Made by a program: the position numbers and the translations under genes. Of a stretch of DNA of 30,545 nt, positions 7,952-15,638 are shown piece after piece; position 1 is the first letter of the stretch, and each line of letters opens with the position of its first letter. Under the pieces are notes generated by a model. That model worked only from the letters and a program-made list of their open reading frames with translations. It made no database searches and had not been told where the DNA came from. The DNA is from JADJAH01 sp964615795 (GTDB lineage: Bacteria > Bacteroidota > Ignavibacteria > Tepidaquicellales > Tepidaquicellaceae), in NCBI GenBank assembly GCA_964615795.1, contig CAZTQR010000037.1, forward strand, positions 1 to 30,545, written 5' to 3'.

Positions 7952-7986
7952 TTCCTTCTGAGAGGTTGTCGCTGATTCAGAACTTC

Positions 7987-8025
7987 AGAGCCCTTATGCT
8001 TCAGGCGTAAGGGCTCTTTTTATTT
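7987..8025 (+). terminator. Rho-independent terminator after the LysM gene
   Basis: AGAGCCCTTA at 7987-7996 pairs perfectly with TAAGGGCTCT at 8008-8017 across an 11-base loop, followed by TTTTATTTT. It ends only a few bases before the phoH ATG. Confidence 0.9.
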
Positions 8026-8031
8026 TACTTT

Positions 8032-9015
8032 ATGCAGGAAAAAATAGAAGAAAAAAGAATATCGCTTGAAGGCATAGACCTTCTGAACTTCTCCGGTGTC
8101 AATGACGAGAATCTGAACAAGCTTAAAGACAGATTCTCCTCCACGATTGTAATGCGCGGAGAAATGATCGCAATAAGGGGTGAGGAGGAAGAGATTAAGA
8201 TCATTGAAAAGATCATCAATGAACTGGCATTTCTCCAGAAGAGGCAAGGCTTCATTACTCCGAAAGATGTTGACCTGGTAATGAATCTCACAGACAGCCG
8301 CCCCGATGAAAATGAAAGACTGAAGGAAAGATTCGGATTTTCTCCAAATGAACTGAAGGATGTCATACTTGCCAGGAAAAGCGACTTCATCAAGCCGAGG
8401 TCGAAGAATCAGGCGGAATACCTCCGGCTGACGAGGGAAAACGACATTGTGTTTGCGATCGGGCCTGCGGGCACAGGCAAGACTTATCTTGCAGTTGCCT
8501 TTGCGGTTGCCGCTCTCAAAAACAAGGAAGTCTCGAAGATCGTGCTCACCAGGCCGGCAGTGGAAGCTGGTGAAAATCTGGGATTCCTGCCGGGTGATCT
8601 TGCAGAGAAAGTTGACCCGTACCTCAGGCCATTATATGATGCGCTTGAAGACATGATCCCTTTTGAAAAGCTCGAAACCTATATGAAGAAGAATGTGATA
8701 GAGGTGATACCTCTTGCATTCATGAGGGGCCGGACTCTTAACAATGCATTCGTGATCCTTGACGAAGCTCAGAATTCCACATCAATGCAGATGAAGATGT
8801 TTCTCACCCGCCTCGGACCAAATTCAAAGGCGATCATCACCGGCGACATTACGCAGATAGATCTGCCCAAGAAGGAAATGTCGGGACTCATTCAGGTGAG
8901 AGACGTGCTCTCGGGCGTGGAAGGGATTTCATTCCTTTACTTCGACAAGACTGATGTCGTCCGCCACAAGCTTGTAAAGGACATCATTCATGCCTATGAA
9001 AAGTACAACGGCTGA
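8032..9015 (+). CDS. phoH: PhoH family ATPase
   Basis: 327 residues, the usual length for PhoH/PhoL. An N-terminal KH-like or nucleic-acid-contact region (about 1-115) precedes the helicase-like ATPase. Walker A is GPAGTGKT at 144-151, TRPAVEAGENLGFLPGD follows at 173-189, and Walker B is VILDEAQN at 241-248. GDITQIDLP is the later conserved motif. Family members are linked to RNA metabolism and ribosome maturation, often beside ybeY, which is not seen here. No Shine-Dalgarno site is visible: the ATG stands just after the T tract of the upstream terminator, so its transcript may be leaderless or arise by read-through. It is convergent with rsmB, the stops abutting at 9015/9016. Confidence 0.93.
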   Translation: MQEKIEEKRISLEGIDLLNFSGVNDENLNKLKDRFSSTIVMRGEMIAIRGEEEEIKIIEKIINELAFLQKRQGFITPKDVDLVMNLTDSRPDENERLKERFGFSPNELKDVILARKSDFIKPRSKNQAEYLRLTRENDIVFAIGPAGTGKTYLAVAFAVAALKNKEVSKIVLTRPAVEAGENLGFLPGDLAEKVDPYLRPLYDALEDMIPFEKLETYMKKNVIEVIPLAFMRGRTLNNAFVILDEAQNSTSMQMKMFLTRLGPNSKAIITGDITQIDLPKKEMSGLIQVRDVLSGVEGISFLYFDKTDVVRHKLVKDIIHAYEKYNG

Positions 9016-10452
9016 TCAGGCTTTGTGCCTGAACCTCACGGCAAATGCGCCGTCAGTTTTGTGAACATGAGGAAGAAGTTCCATACAGCCCTTTTCATTT
9101 ACAACTGTTTCCGGCAAGAATTCTGAAGCGCTTTCCGCTTCAAATTCCCCGTGCTGCCGGAGAAATGCCTCAGCTACTTCTGAATTTTCCTCAGGTTCGG
9201 TTGTGCATGTGCTGTAAACGATCACACCGCCTGGCTTCAGATATTTGATGCAGTTTTCCAGCAGTTCAAGCTGAAGTTTCTGCAGTTTGTAAATGTCCTC
9301 CAGTTCTCTTTTCCATTTTATGTCCGGCTTCTTTGACAGCACTCCGAGACCCGAACAGGGTGCATCAACAAGTATCTTGTCAGCCTTGCCGATAAGTGAC
9401 TCTCTCAGCTCTGAGCTTTTCGGCTCGGAAATATCATCATGAATGGTCCTTATGTTCTTAATCCCAAGCCTGTCTATGTTCCTGTTCATCGTCTCAACCC
9501 TTGACAGGTATTTCTCCACTGCGATTATCCTGCCTTCATTACCCATGAGTTCAGACATGTGCGACGACTTGCCTCCGGGCGCGGCGCAAACATCCAGCAC
9601 CAGCTCATCTTTCTTTGGATCAACAAGCAGCGATACAAGCCCGGCACTCTCATCCTGAACGGAAAAGTAGCCTTTGCTGAAGAATTCATCTGTATAGAGT
9701 TTTGACATGGTCTTTGTGGAGAAGAAACCGTCCGAGTATAGCCCCTTACGGAAATAGATCTTCCTCTCATTCAGATAGGCTTCAAACTCGGATGGCTTTA
9801 TCTTCAGAGTGTTGACCCTTAATGACATTACAGGCCGGCGGTTGTTTTCCTCGCACAGCTTCACTGCATCTTCAAAACCGAACCTCCTGATCCATCTCCT
9901 CACTATCCAGTTTGGATGAGACTGTACGATCCCGAGATAGTTCACTTCATCTATTTCTCTTGTCGGCCATACAAGATTGTCGAGCGTTCTTATGATGGTC
10001 CTCAGCAGGCCGTTCACAACACCTGCGTGCTTGTCTCCATGGATTCGCTTAACAAACTCAACCGCTTCATTGACGGCGGCTGAATACGGGATCTTGTTCA
10101 GAAACAATATCTGGTACAAAGCAACTCGCAGGGCATTCCTGACCTCAGGCAGGCATTTTTCATAGTTTCCGCGGTAAAATCCGTTAAGGAACCAGTCGAG
10201 CCTCCTCATCCATCTTATCACTCCGTGTGAGATCTCATTCAGCAGGGCCTTGTCAAAGTCGTTGAGTCTGTCGTTCTTGATCTCTGAGTCAATGAGCTTC
10301 TCAAGGTATGAATCCGTTCGCTCACAGCGGCAGAGTATCTTCACGGCGCAAGCCCGTGCATCTGCGTACAGGGGTTTCTCTTCCCTGGGTATTCTCGAAT
10401 GTTTTCCGTTTTCCGCTATTACAGGTGCTGATGATTCTGATTTGTTGTCCAT
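9016..10452 (-). CDS. rsmB: 16S rRNA (cytosine-967 C5)-methyltransferase RsmB
   Basis: 478 residues from the ATG at 10452. The frame stays open to 10560, but the extra 36 residues would overlap the end of dinG and do not look conserved. The N-terminal NusB-like RNA-binding domain covers about 30-165 (HGVIRWMRRLDWFL, PYSAAVNEAVEFVKR). The Rossmann methyltransferase domain includes LDVCAAPGGKSSHM at 286-299 for SAM binding, LVDAPCSGLG with Cys 366, and YSTCTTEPEENSEV with Cys 416. These are the two catalytic cysteines of the RsmB/NSUN class. It modifies 16S rRNA before subunit assembly. It lies 53 bases downstream of dinG on the same strand and is probably cotranscribed with it. Confidence 0.93.
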   Translation of the reverse strand: MDNKSESSAPVIAENGKHSRIPREEKPLYADARACAVKILCRCERTDSYLEKLIDSEIKNDRLNDFDKALLNEISHGVIRWMRRLDWFLNGFYRGNYEKCLPEVRNALRVALYQILFLNKIPYSAAVNEAVEFVKRIHGDKHAGVVNGLLRTIIRTLDNLVWPTREIDEVNYLGIVQSHPNWIVRRWIRRFGFEDAVKLCEENNRRPVMSLRVNTLKIKPSEFEAYLNERKIYFRKGLYSDGFFSTKTMSKLYTDEFFSKGYFSVQDESAGLVSLLVDPKKDELVLDVCAAPGGKSSHMSELMGNEGRIIAVEKYLSRVETMNRNIDRLGIKNIRTIHDDISEPKSSELRESLIGKADKILVDAPCSGLGVLSKKPDIKWKRELEDIYKLQKLQLELLENCIKYLKPGGVIVYSTCTTEPEENSEVAEAFLRQHGEFEAESASEFLPETVVNEKGCMELLPHVHKTDGAFAVRFRHKA

Positions 10453-10505
10453 GAAAAAAAATAAGTATTGATGCCCTGAGATGAAATGGAATAAGCTGAC
10501 GCGGG

Positions 10506-12527
10506 TCATTGCCTGAATATCACAGGAATGTCGTCCGATCCGATAATTTCCAGAGGACACTCGTCAATTGAGTTAAGGAACGTCTTGCCGTAGGGTCTGG
10601 TAATTACCCTGTTGTCGAGTATCGCAATTATGCCCTTGTCACTTGAGTTTCTTATCAGCCTTCCGACTCCCTGCCTGAACTTGAGGACGGCTTCGGGCAG
10701 AGAATATTCGATGAAGCTGTTTCCCCCGTTCTTTTCTATAAATTCTATCCTTGCCTGAACCAGAGGATGGCTCGGTACCTGAAAGGGAAGTTTGACAATG
10801 ATCAGATTGCTGAGTGATTCGCCCGGCACGTCAACTCCCATCCAGAAGCTGTCCAATCCGAACAGGACGGACTTAACATCGCTTCTGAATTTTTCGAGAA
10901 GCATTTTCCTCGATCTGCCCTCCCCCTGCATCAGCAGATCGATCGATCTCTCGGCAAATGACTGCTTCAGGTCTTCTCCCACTCTTCTCAATAGTGATCT
11001 GTTTGTAAAGAGGACGAGGGCCTTGCCTCCGGTCATGTCAACAAAGTACATTAACCATTCCTTGAGCGAATCAAGATAAACCTCGTCCGAATCATTGACA
11101 GGCGGCGGGATATCTTTGGGAACATAAAGCCGCACCTGCCTTGAGTAGTCGAAAGGTGAATCAAGGATCAGCTTGCCCGCCGACTCAGCTCCAAGCCTTT
11201 TGTTAAAGTAATCGAATGAGTTGCCGGTCGTGAGCGTAGCGCTTGTTAGTATGGAAGTATTGTCTTTTTTGAAAATATTTTTTCTGAAATAGCCGGAAAG
11301 GTCAACAGGAGATGAGCATAGCTTCATATTCGATTCAGGCCTTGAAGAGTTGAGTTCAGCCCAGTAAACATATTCATTGTCGCTTGTGCTGTCCTTCTGA
11401 GTTATGAACGAATCCAGTGCGCCCTTGATCTCAGAGAATCTGGTTACGAATTCATTGAGCTCATTGGTTTGTGAATCAGTGGTACATGCGGGGCGAAGTT
11501 CTCTCAGGCCCTCAATGAGCGTCCTGAGTTCCGGGCTGAGTTCGTTATCAGTGAAGTCCTTCTCGTAGATTCTTACAGCCATTCCGTTAAGCTTTCCGGA
11601 ATCAGCATGAAAAAGTTCCCTTCTCAGTCTGTGAAAGAAATACTGATTAAGCTCCAGAAGGTTCTGAACCTGCATCTGCAGATGAAGGGACGGCAGTTCA
11701 AGCAAGAAGCCCCGCTTCTTTTTTGAGTTATACAGTCTGAGGAGATTGTACCTTACTGCATCTCTTGAGACTGCAGGAGAAATATGATCTGCGGCCACCT
11801 GCTCCACCGTATGAGCTTCATCAAATATTACCAGGTCATTGCTGTATAGGTAACCGTTCCTGCCTTCGATCACACCGTCATAAAGCGTAAAGAACAGATG
11901 ATGATTAAGTATGATCACATCGCACTTCTCAAGCTCCATGCGAGCCCTTTGAAAAAAGCACCCGGTCTTCTCTCCGCCGCAGGTCTTTACCGTGCATATT
12001 CCTCTTTCAGAACAAACACTGTCCCAAACTTCAGGAGAGATCTCAAAATCAATATCGGAAAGCGTTCCGTCCTTCGTCCTCTTTGACCATTCATACAGCT
12101 TGTTGAGCTGTGCAGATTCCGAAGTCTCGAACAGAGTGTTGGAATGCTCAAGCGCATGGGCAAGGCGCTTCGGGCACAGGTAATTGTTCCGGCCTTTGAG
12201 AAGACCGGCCTTGAATTCAACCGGAAGCGTGCTCATCAGAAGGGGAATGTCCTTGTCAATGAGCTGCTCCTGAAGATTGATCGAGTACGTGGAAACTATC
12301 ACCTTGCGAGAGGCTTCCTTTGCGAACAGGATTGAAGGAACTAGATAAGCAAAGCTCTTTCCAATGCCGGTCGGTGCTTCAACGAGCAAATGCGAGCATG
12401 ACGAAAGCGTTCCGTAGATCGCATCGGACATTTGAAGTTGCTGATGGCGGTATTCGAAGTTGGGAAATTTGCCGGAGAGAGTGCCTCCTTCACGGAAGAA
12501 TTCAGAAAGTGTCTGAGAGATGTTCAT
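10506..12527 (-). CDS. dinG: DinG-type ATP-dependent DNA helicase
   Basis: 673 residues. Superfamily 2 helicase of the XPD/DinG class. Walker A is EAPTGIGKS at 50-58 and the DEAH box is at 236-239 (LVIFDEAHTVE). Between them are the iron-sulfur cluster cysteines: Cys 118 (NYLCPKR), then Cys 172, 178, 183 and 190 in VCSERGICTVKTCGGEKTGC, one more than the four needed. The NHHLFF element follows. The C-terminal helicase domain shows GLDSFWMGVDVPGE and FRQGVGRLIRNSSDKG (motif VI). The family unwinds 5'-3', including R-loops and G-quadruplexes. No exonuclease domain is fused. It is divergent from the SpoU methyltransferase with an 80-base shared upstream region. Confidence 0.93.
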   Translation of the reverse strand: MNISQTLSEFFREGGTLSGKFPNFEYRHQQLQMSDAIYGTLSSCSHLLVEAPTGIGKSFAYLVPSILFAKEASRKVIVSTYSINLQEQLIDKDIPLLMSTLPVEFKAGLLKGRNNYLCPKRLAHALEHSNTLFETSESAQLNKLYEWSKRTKDGTLSDIDFEISPEVWDSVCSERGICTVKTCGGEKTGCFFQRARMELEKCDVIILNHHLFFTLYDGVIEGRNGYLYSNDLVIFDEAHTVEQVAADHISPAVSRDAVRYNLLRLYNSKKKRGFLLELPSLHLQMQVQNLLELNQYFFHRLRRELFHADSGKLNGMAVRIYEKDFTDNELSPELRTLIEGLRELRPACTTDSQTNELNEFVTRFSEIKGALDSFITQKDSTSDNEYVYWAELNSSRPESNMKLCSSPVDLSGYFRKNIFKKDNTSILTSATLTTGNSFDYFNKRLGAESAGKLILDSPFDYSRQVRLYVPKDIPPPVNDSDEVYLDSLKEWLMYFVDMTGGKALVLFTNRSLLRRVGEDLKQSFAERSIDLLMQGEGRSRKMLLEKFRSDVKSVLFGLDSFWMGVDVPGESLSNLIIVKLPFQVPSHPLVQARIEFIEKNGGNSFIEYSLPEAVLKFRQGVGRLIRNSSDKGIIAILDNRVITRPYGKTFLNSIDECPLEIIGSDDIPVIFRQ

Positions 12528-12607
12528 TTTGGCTTAAGATAATGAATTGTTTATGAGTTTAATCATCAGAATCTTGTTGAAAATAATTCAGCCGCTCAAA
12601 TAAAGTA

Positions 12608-13147
12608 ATGCGAAAACTCACTCACGGAGAAATTGTCGCAAGGAGGAAAACGCATGATGACCTGGCTCTTGCACCACGAAATCCGATTTATGCGGTGTGC
12701 GATAATATAAGAAGCATATTCAATGTCGGTGCCATATTCAGGACTTCAGACGGTGCGCTTGTTGAAAAACTCTACCTGACCGGATATACGCCTTTTCCAC
12801 CGAGGAAGGAGATCGAAAAGGTGGCTTTGGGAGCCACGTCAACAGTTCCATGGGAATACAGAAAGACTCCCGCAGAAGCAGTGAGTGAACTGAAGGCAAA
12901 AGGAGTGAGGATAGCTGTGCTTGAGCTTACCGACGGCAGCAGAAGCATCTGGGATATGAAGAAGTCAGAGTTCCCAATGTGCATTGTGGCAGGCAATGAG
13001 ATAACCGGCGTTTCAGGGGAGGTGATAAGCCTGGCCGACACGGCCTTTGAGATCCCGATGATGGGCATGAAGCAGTCACTGAATGTCTCCGTCGCATACT
13101 CTATTGCCGTATATGAAATGCTCAGAGCGCTGAACGGGCAGGATTGA
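12608..13147 (+). CDS. SpoU/TrmH-family RNA 2'-O-methyltransferase
   Basis: 179 residues, a minimal SPOUT domain without an added RNA-binding domain. The three signature blocks are present: NIRSIFNVGAIFRTSDG at about 33-49, VAGNEITGVSGEVISLADTA at about 128-147, and IPMMGMKQSLNVSVAYSIAV at about 150-169, the last two forming the knotted SAM site. The target, tRNA Gm18 or an rRNA ribose, cannot be set from sequence, so no symbol is given. The gene is divergent from dinG. No strong Shine-Dalgarno site is visible; TAAAGTA just precedes the ATG. Confidence 0.88.
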   Translation: MRKLTHGEIVARRKTHDDLALAPRNPIYAVCDNIRSIFNVGAIFRTSDGALVEKLYLTGYTPFPPRKEIEKVALGATSTVPWEYRKTPAEAVSELKAKGVRIAVLELTDGSRSIWDMKKSEFPMCIVAGNEITGVSGEVISLADTAFEIPMMGMKQSLNVSVAYSIAVYEMLRALNGQD

Positions 13148-13247
13148 TTGAACCATTTTCAACTTGAGGCGGTTAGGTCACGTAGCCCTTGAAATTCATT
13201 GACATTTCCCGCTCAAAAACTGATTTTACAACAAATTTAAAAGCTAT

Positions 13248-13745
13248 ATGAAGATCTTTCTTGCGCTTCTGCTGGCATTGAGTTTCTCCGCCGGAAAATT
13301 ATCGGCGCAGTACAAGACCATTGACGACAGAAGCAGTTCATCCAGCAGATCACAGGGCAATTTACTGCTCGGATTCATAGACCCCAGCAAGTTCTCGATG
13401 AGACACAGTTTTAATGCAAATGTATTCACAACCACCGGCGGGACTGTTTCGCTTACATCCTATATCAATTCAATGAACTACAGTTTTTCCAAAGATCTTA
13501 ATGTGAGCGCAGACGTGAAAGTTCAGTTCTCGCCTTTTGCGTCCTCCTCACTGGGAACAGGATATTCATCGGCTCTTCAAAAGAACCTTTCGGGGATCTT
13601 TCTTTCCAGGGCATCTGTAAATTATCAGATCTCTGACAATGCATTCATTAATCTGGAATACAGAAGGCTGGACGAATCTGATTATTATTCAGGCTGGAAT
13701 CCGTACGGTTATAACAATTCATTCACAGGTTTTGGGCTGAGATAA
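13248..13745 (+). CDS. Small exported, probably outer-membrane protein, unknown
   Basis: 165 residues. The signal peptide (MKIFLALLLALSFSAGKLSAQ) is followed by a Ser-rich linker, then a repetitive aromatic/polar pattern such as FSMRHSFNANVFTTTGG, LNVSADVKVQFSPF, ASVNYQISDNAFINLEYRR, ending FTGFGLR. This looks like a small set of beta strands in or on the outer membrane. No family recognised. Upstream, TTGACA at 13199-13204 with TGATTT 16 bases later could be a weak promoter. A terminator follows the stop. Confidence 0.7.
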   Translation: MKIFLALLLALSFSAGKLSAQYKTIDDRSSSSSRSQGNLLLGFIDPSKFSMRHSFNANVFTTTGGTVSLTSYINSMNYSFSKDLNVSADVKVQFSPFASSSLGTGYSSALQKNLSGIFLSRASVNYQISDNAFINLEYRRLDESDYYSGWNPYGYNNSFTGFGLR

Positions 13746-13769
13746 TGCCTGGTTTTTAAAGCTATCAAA

Positions 13770-13806
13770 GCCGAGAGCAATCTGTTTGCTTTCGGTTTTT
13801 TTGTTT
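13770..13806 (+). terminator. Rho-independent terminator after the 13248 gene
   Basis: CCGAGAGCAA at 13771-13780 pairs with TTTGCTTTCGG at 13785-13795 across a short loop, with one G-T or mismatched pair, followed by seven T residues. The next gene's open frame runs back into this hairpin. Confidence 0.8.
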
Positions 13807-13821
13807 AACTTCAAAAAGAAT

Positions 13822-14292
13822 TTGAACAAGAGCATTATCAATTACATACTTAACGGCGCAATTCTTATTTTTCTCATCCTTGTGGGATATTTCTCATTTT
13901 CGCTGATAAACAATGCCGTAAGAACAGACAGGGATCCGAAAGAGATCTCGGACACTTCATCAAACCTTACCAATCAGCCAAACCTTGCTATTCAGGTAGA
14001 TGTGCAGAACGGTACAAATCAAAACGGCGTAGCGGCCAAATTCACGGACTATCTCAGAAAGAACGGAATGGATGTGGTGGAGATGGGAAATTACAGGTCG
14101 GAAGGCGAAGAAAAGACTCTGGTGATCGACCGGTCAGGCGATATTTCAAAGGCCAAAAGGGTTGCAAAAACTCTCGGAGTAAACGAGAAGAATGTAGTAC
14201 AGCAGGTTAACAGCAGTATGTACCTTGATGTGACAATCGTCATCGGAAAGGATTTCAAAGATCTGAACCCATATAAAGAGATAAGAAAATGA
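13822..14292 (+). CDS. LytR_C-domain membrane-anchored protein
   Basis: About 156 residues from TTG at 13822. The frame is open from TTG 13786, but that start lies inside the upstream terminator hairpin. One membrane span lies near the N-terminus (LNGAILIFLILVGYFSFSLI). After a polar linker comes a LytR_C domain: LAIQVDVQNGTNQNGVAAKF, then LRKNGMDVVEMGNY, KTLVIDRSG, AKRVAKTLGV and LDVTIVIGKDF. The catalytic LytR-CpsA-Psr domain is absent, so this is the C-terminal module alone on an anchor, common in the Bacteroidota-Chlorobi group and of unclear role at the envelope. Its stop overlaps the rsfS start (ATGA), so they are translationally coupled. Confidence 0.8.
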   Translation: MNKSIINYILNGAILIFLILVGYFSFSLINNAVRTDRDPKEISDTSSNLTNQPNLAIQVDVQNGTNQNGVAAKFTDYLRKNGMDVVEMGNYRSEGEEKTLVIDRSGDISKAKRVAKTLGVNEKNVVQQVNSSMYLDVTIVIGKDFKDLNPYKEIRK

Positions 14293-14636
14293 AATCGAAA
14301 GAACTTGCTTTCAAGATCGCGGATATGATGCTCGCGAAAAAGGCCTCGGGCATAGTTGTAATGGACCTGAAAAAACTTACAACCATGACTGACTTTTTTG
14401 TGATATGTTCTGCATCTTCAGACATACAGGTAAAATCCATTGCCGATCACATAAGGGAGGAAACCGCAAAACTCCGGGAAAAGGCATGGCACAACGAAGG
14501 CTACTCCAATCTCAGCTGGGTTCTGCTCGATTTTGTAAATGTTGTGGCTCATGTTTTCCTGGAAGACACAAGAAGATTTTACAACCTTGAAGGATTGTGG
14601 GCGGATGCAGTCACTTCGGAAGTCAAGGACGCGTGA
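14289..14636 (+). CDS. rsfS: Ribosomal silencing factor RsfS
   Basis: 115 residues, the usual size. Conserved elements are GIVVMDLKKLTTMTDFFVIC (about 21-40), SASSDIQVKSIADHI, and WVLLDFVNVVAHVFLEDTRRFYNLEGLW at the C-terminus. The protein binds uL14 on the 50S subunit and blocks subunit joining, saving energy in starvation. It overlaps the stop of the LytR_C gene by four bases and is followed 3 bases later by pdxA, so the three form an operon. A LytR_C protein next to rsfS is a familiar arrangement in this lineage. Confidence 0.93.
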   Translation: MKSKELAFKIADMMLAKKASGIVVMDLKKLTTMTDFFVICSASSDIQVKSIADHIREETAKLREKAWHNEGYSNLSWVLLDFVNVVAHVFLEDTRRFYNLEGLWADAVTSEVKDA

Positions 14637-14639
14637 ATC

Positions 14640-15638
14640 TTGGCAAAGCCGAGGATAATCCTTACTTCCGGCGATCCGAACGGCATTGGTCCGGAGATCA
14701 TTCTCCGGATCCTCGATGACCCTTCAGTTACATCAAAATGCGATATTAGAATTGCCGGCAACCGTAATGTGTTTGATGCGTACGCGGCCCTTTTGGGATC
14801 AAGGCCGGCCAGCAGATCAAAGTTTGAGAATGTTCCGCTTCCCGATGGATTTTCACTATGCGCGGGAAGCTCTGACCCTTTAGCCGGAAAGCATGCAGGC
14901 GACTGCATAACCGCAGCTGCAAAGCTCTGTCTCGCGAAGAAGTATGATGCAGTTGTGACTCTTCCTGTATCAAAGGAAACGCTGAATCTGGGAGGCTATA
15001 CTTACCCGGGCCAGACGGAAATGCTGGCATCTCTTTCCGGATCCGGTTCATCCCTAATGATGATGTGCTCCGGTACCCTGAAGATCTGCCTTGCAACAAA
15101 CCACTTGCCTGTTGCAAAGGTGAGCAGATCAATTGACCATCAAACAATTATTGACAAGGTAATCACTGCAAACAATTCGCTTGTCAGGGATTTCGGCATA
15201 AACAATCCAAGGATCGGCGTGCTGTCACTGAATCCTCATGCAGGAGACGGCGGAATTCTCGGAAAGGAAGAGATCAGGATCTTAGGTCCGGCAATTGAAG
15301 GTCTGAGAATGGCAGGTTTTGACATCAAGGGCCCGTTTCCGGCAGATGCATACTTCGCCACAGGTTTATACAACAGATTTGATGTAACACTTGCAATGTA
15401 TCACGATCAGGGGTTGATTCCGTTCAAGATGATATCTTTCGGAAGAGGTGTTAATTTCACCGCGGGGCTTAACATAGTCCGGACTTCACCGGATCACGGA
15501 ACAGCGTTTGACATTGCCGGAATGGGAATGGCTGAAACATCAAGTACAGTCTGTGCAATTGAAACCGCAATTGCTGTTTCAGCCCATAGAAAAAGAGGGA
15601 AGGGTCTTTCAAAATCTTATCAGGCTCAGGCTACCTGA
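14640..15638 (+). CDS. pdxA: 4-hydroxythreonine-4-phosphate dehydrogenase PdxA
   Basis: 332 residues from TTG at 14640. Catalyses NAD-dependent oxidation of 4-phosphohydroxy-L-threonine in the DXP-independent branch precursor route to pyridoxal 5'-phosphate. SGDPNGIGPEI at 10-20 is the N-terminal signature. The metal-binding histidines are recognisable: His 155 (TNHLPVAKVS), His 200 (NPHAGDGG) and His 255 (MYHDQGLIPFK), as is DHGTAFDIAG at 285-294. The substrate motif normally written GHTE reads GQTE at 124-127, replacing a phosphate-contacting His by Gln. The end overlaps the convergent TPR gene by eight bases. The last 20 residues are basic and less conserved. Confidence 0.92.
   Translation: MAKPRIILTSGDPNGIGPEIILRILDDPSVTSKCDIRIAGNRNVFDAYAALLGSRPASRSKFENVPLPDGFSLCAGSSDPLAGKHAGDCITAAAKLCLAKKYDAVVTLPVSKETLNLGGYTYPGQTEMLASLSGSGSSLMMMCSGTLKICLATNHLPVAKVSRSIDHQTIIDKVITANNSLVRDFGINNPRIGVLSLNPHAGDGGILGKEEIRILGPAIEGLRMAGFDIKGPFPADAYFATGLYNRFDVTLAMYHDQGLIPFKMISFGRGVNFTAGLNIVRTSPDHGTAFDIAGMGMAETSSTVCAIETAIAVSAHRKRGKGLSKSYQAQAT

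Noticed and set aside
10453..10560. Upstream start for rsmB giving 36 more residues
   Set aside because: It would overlap dinG by 55 bases, and the extra residues do not look like the NusB domain start.
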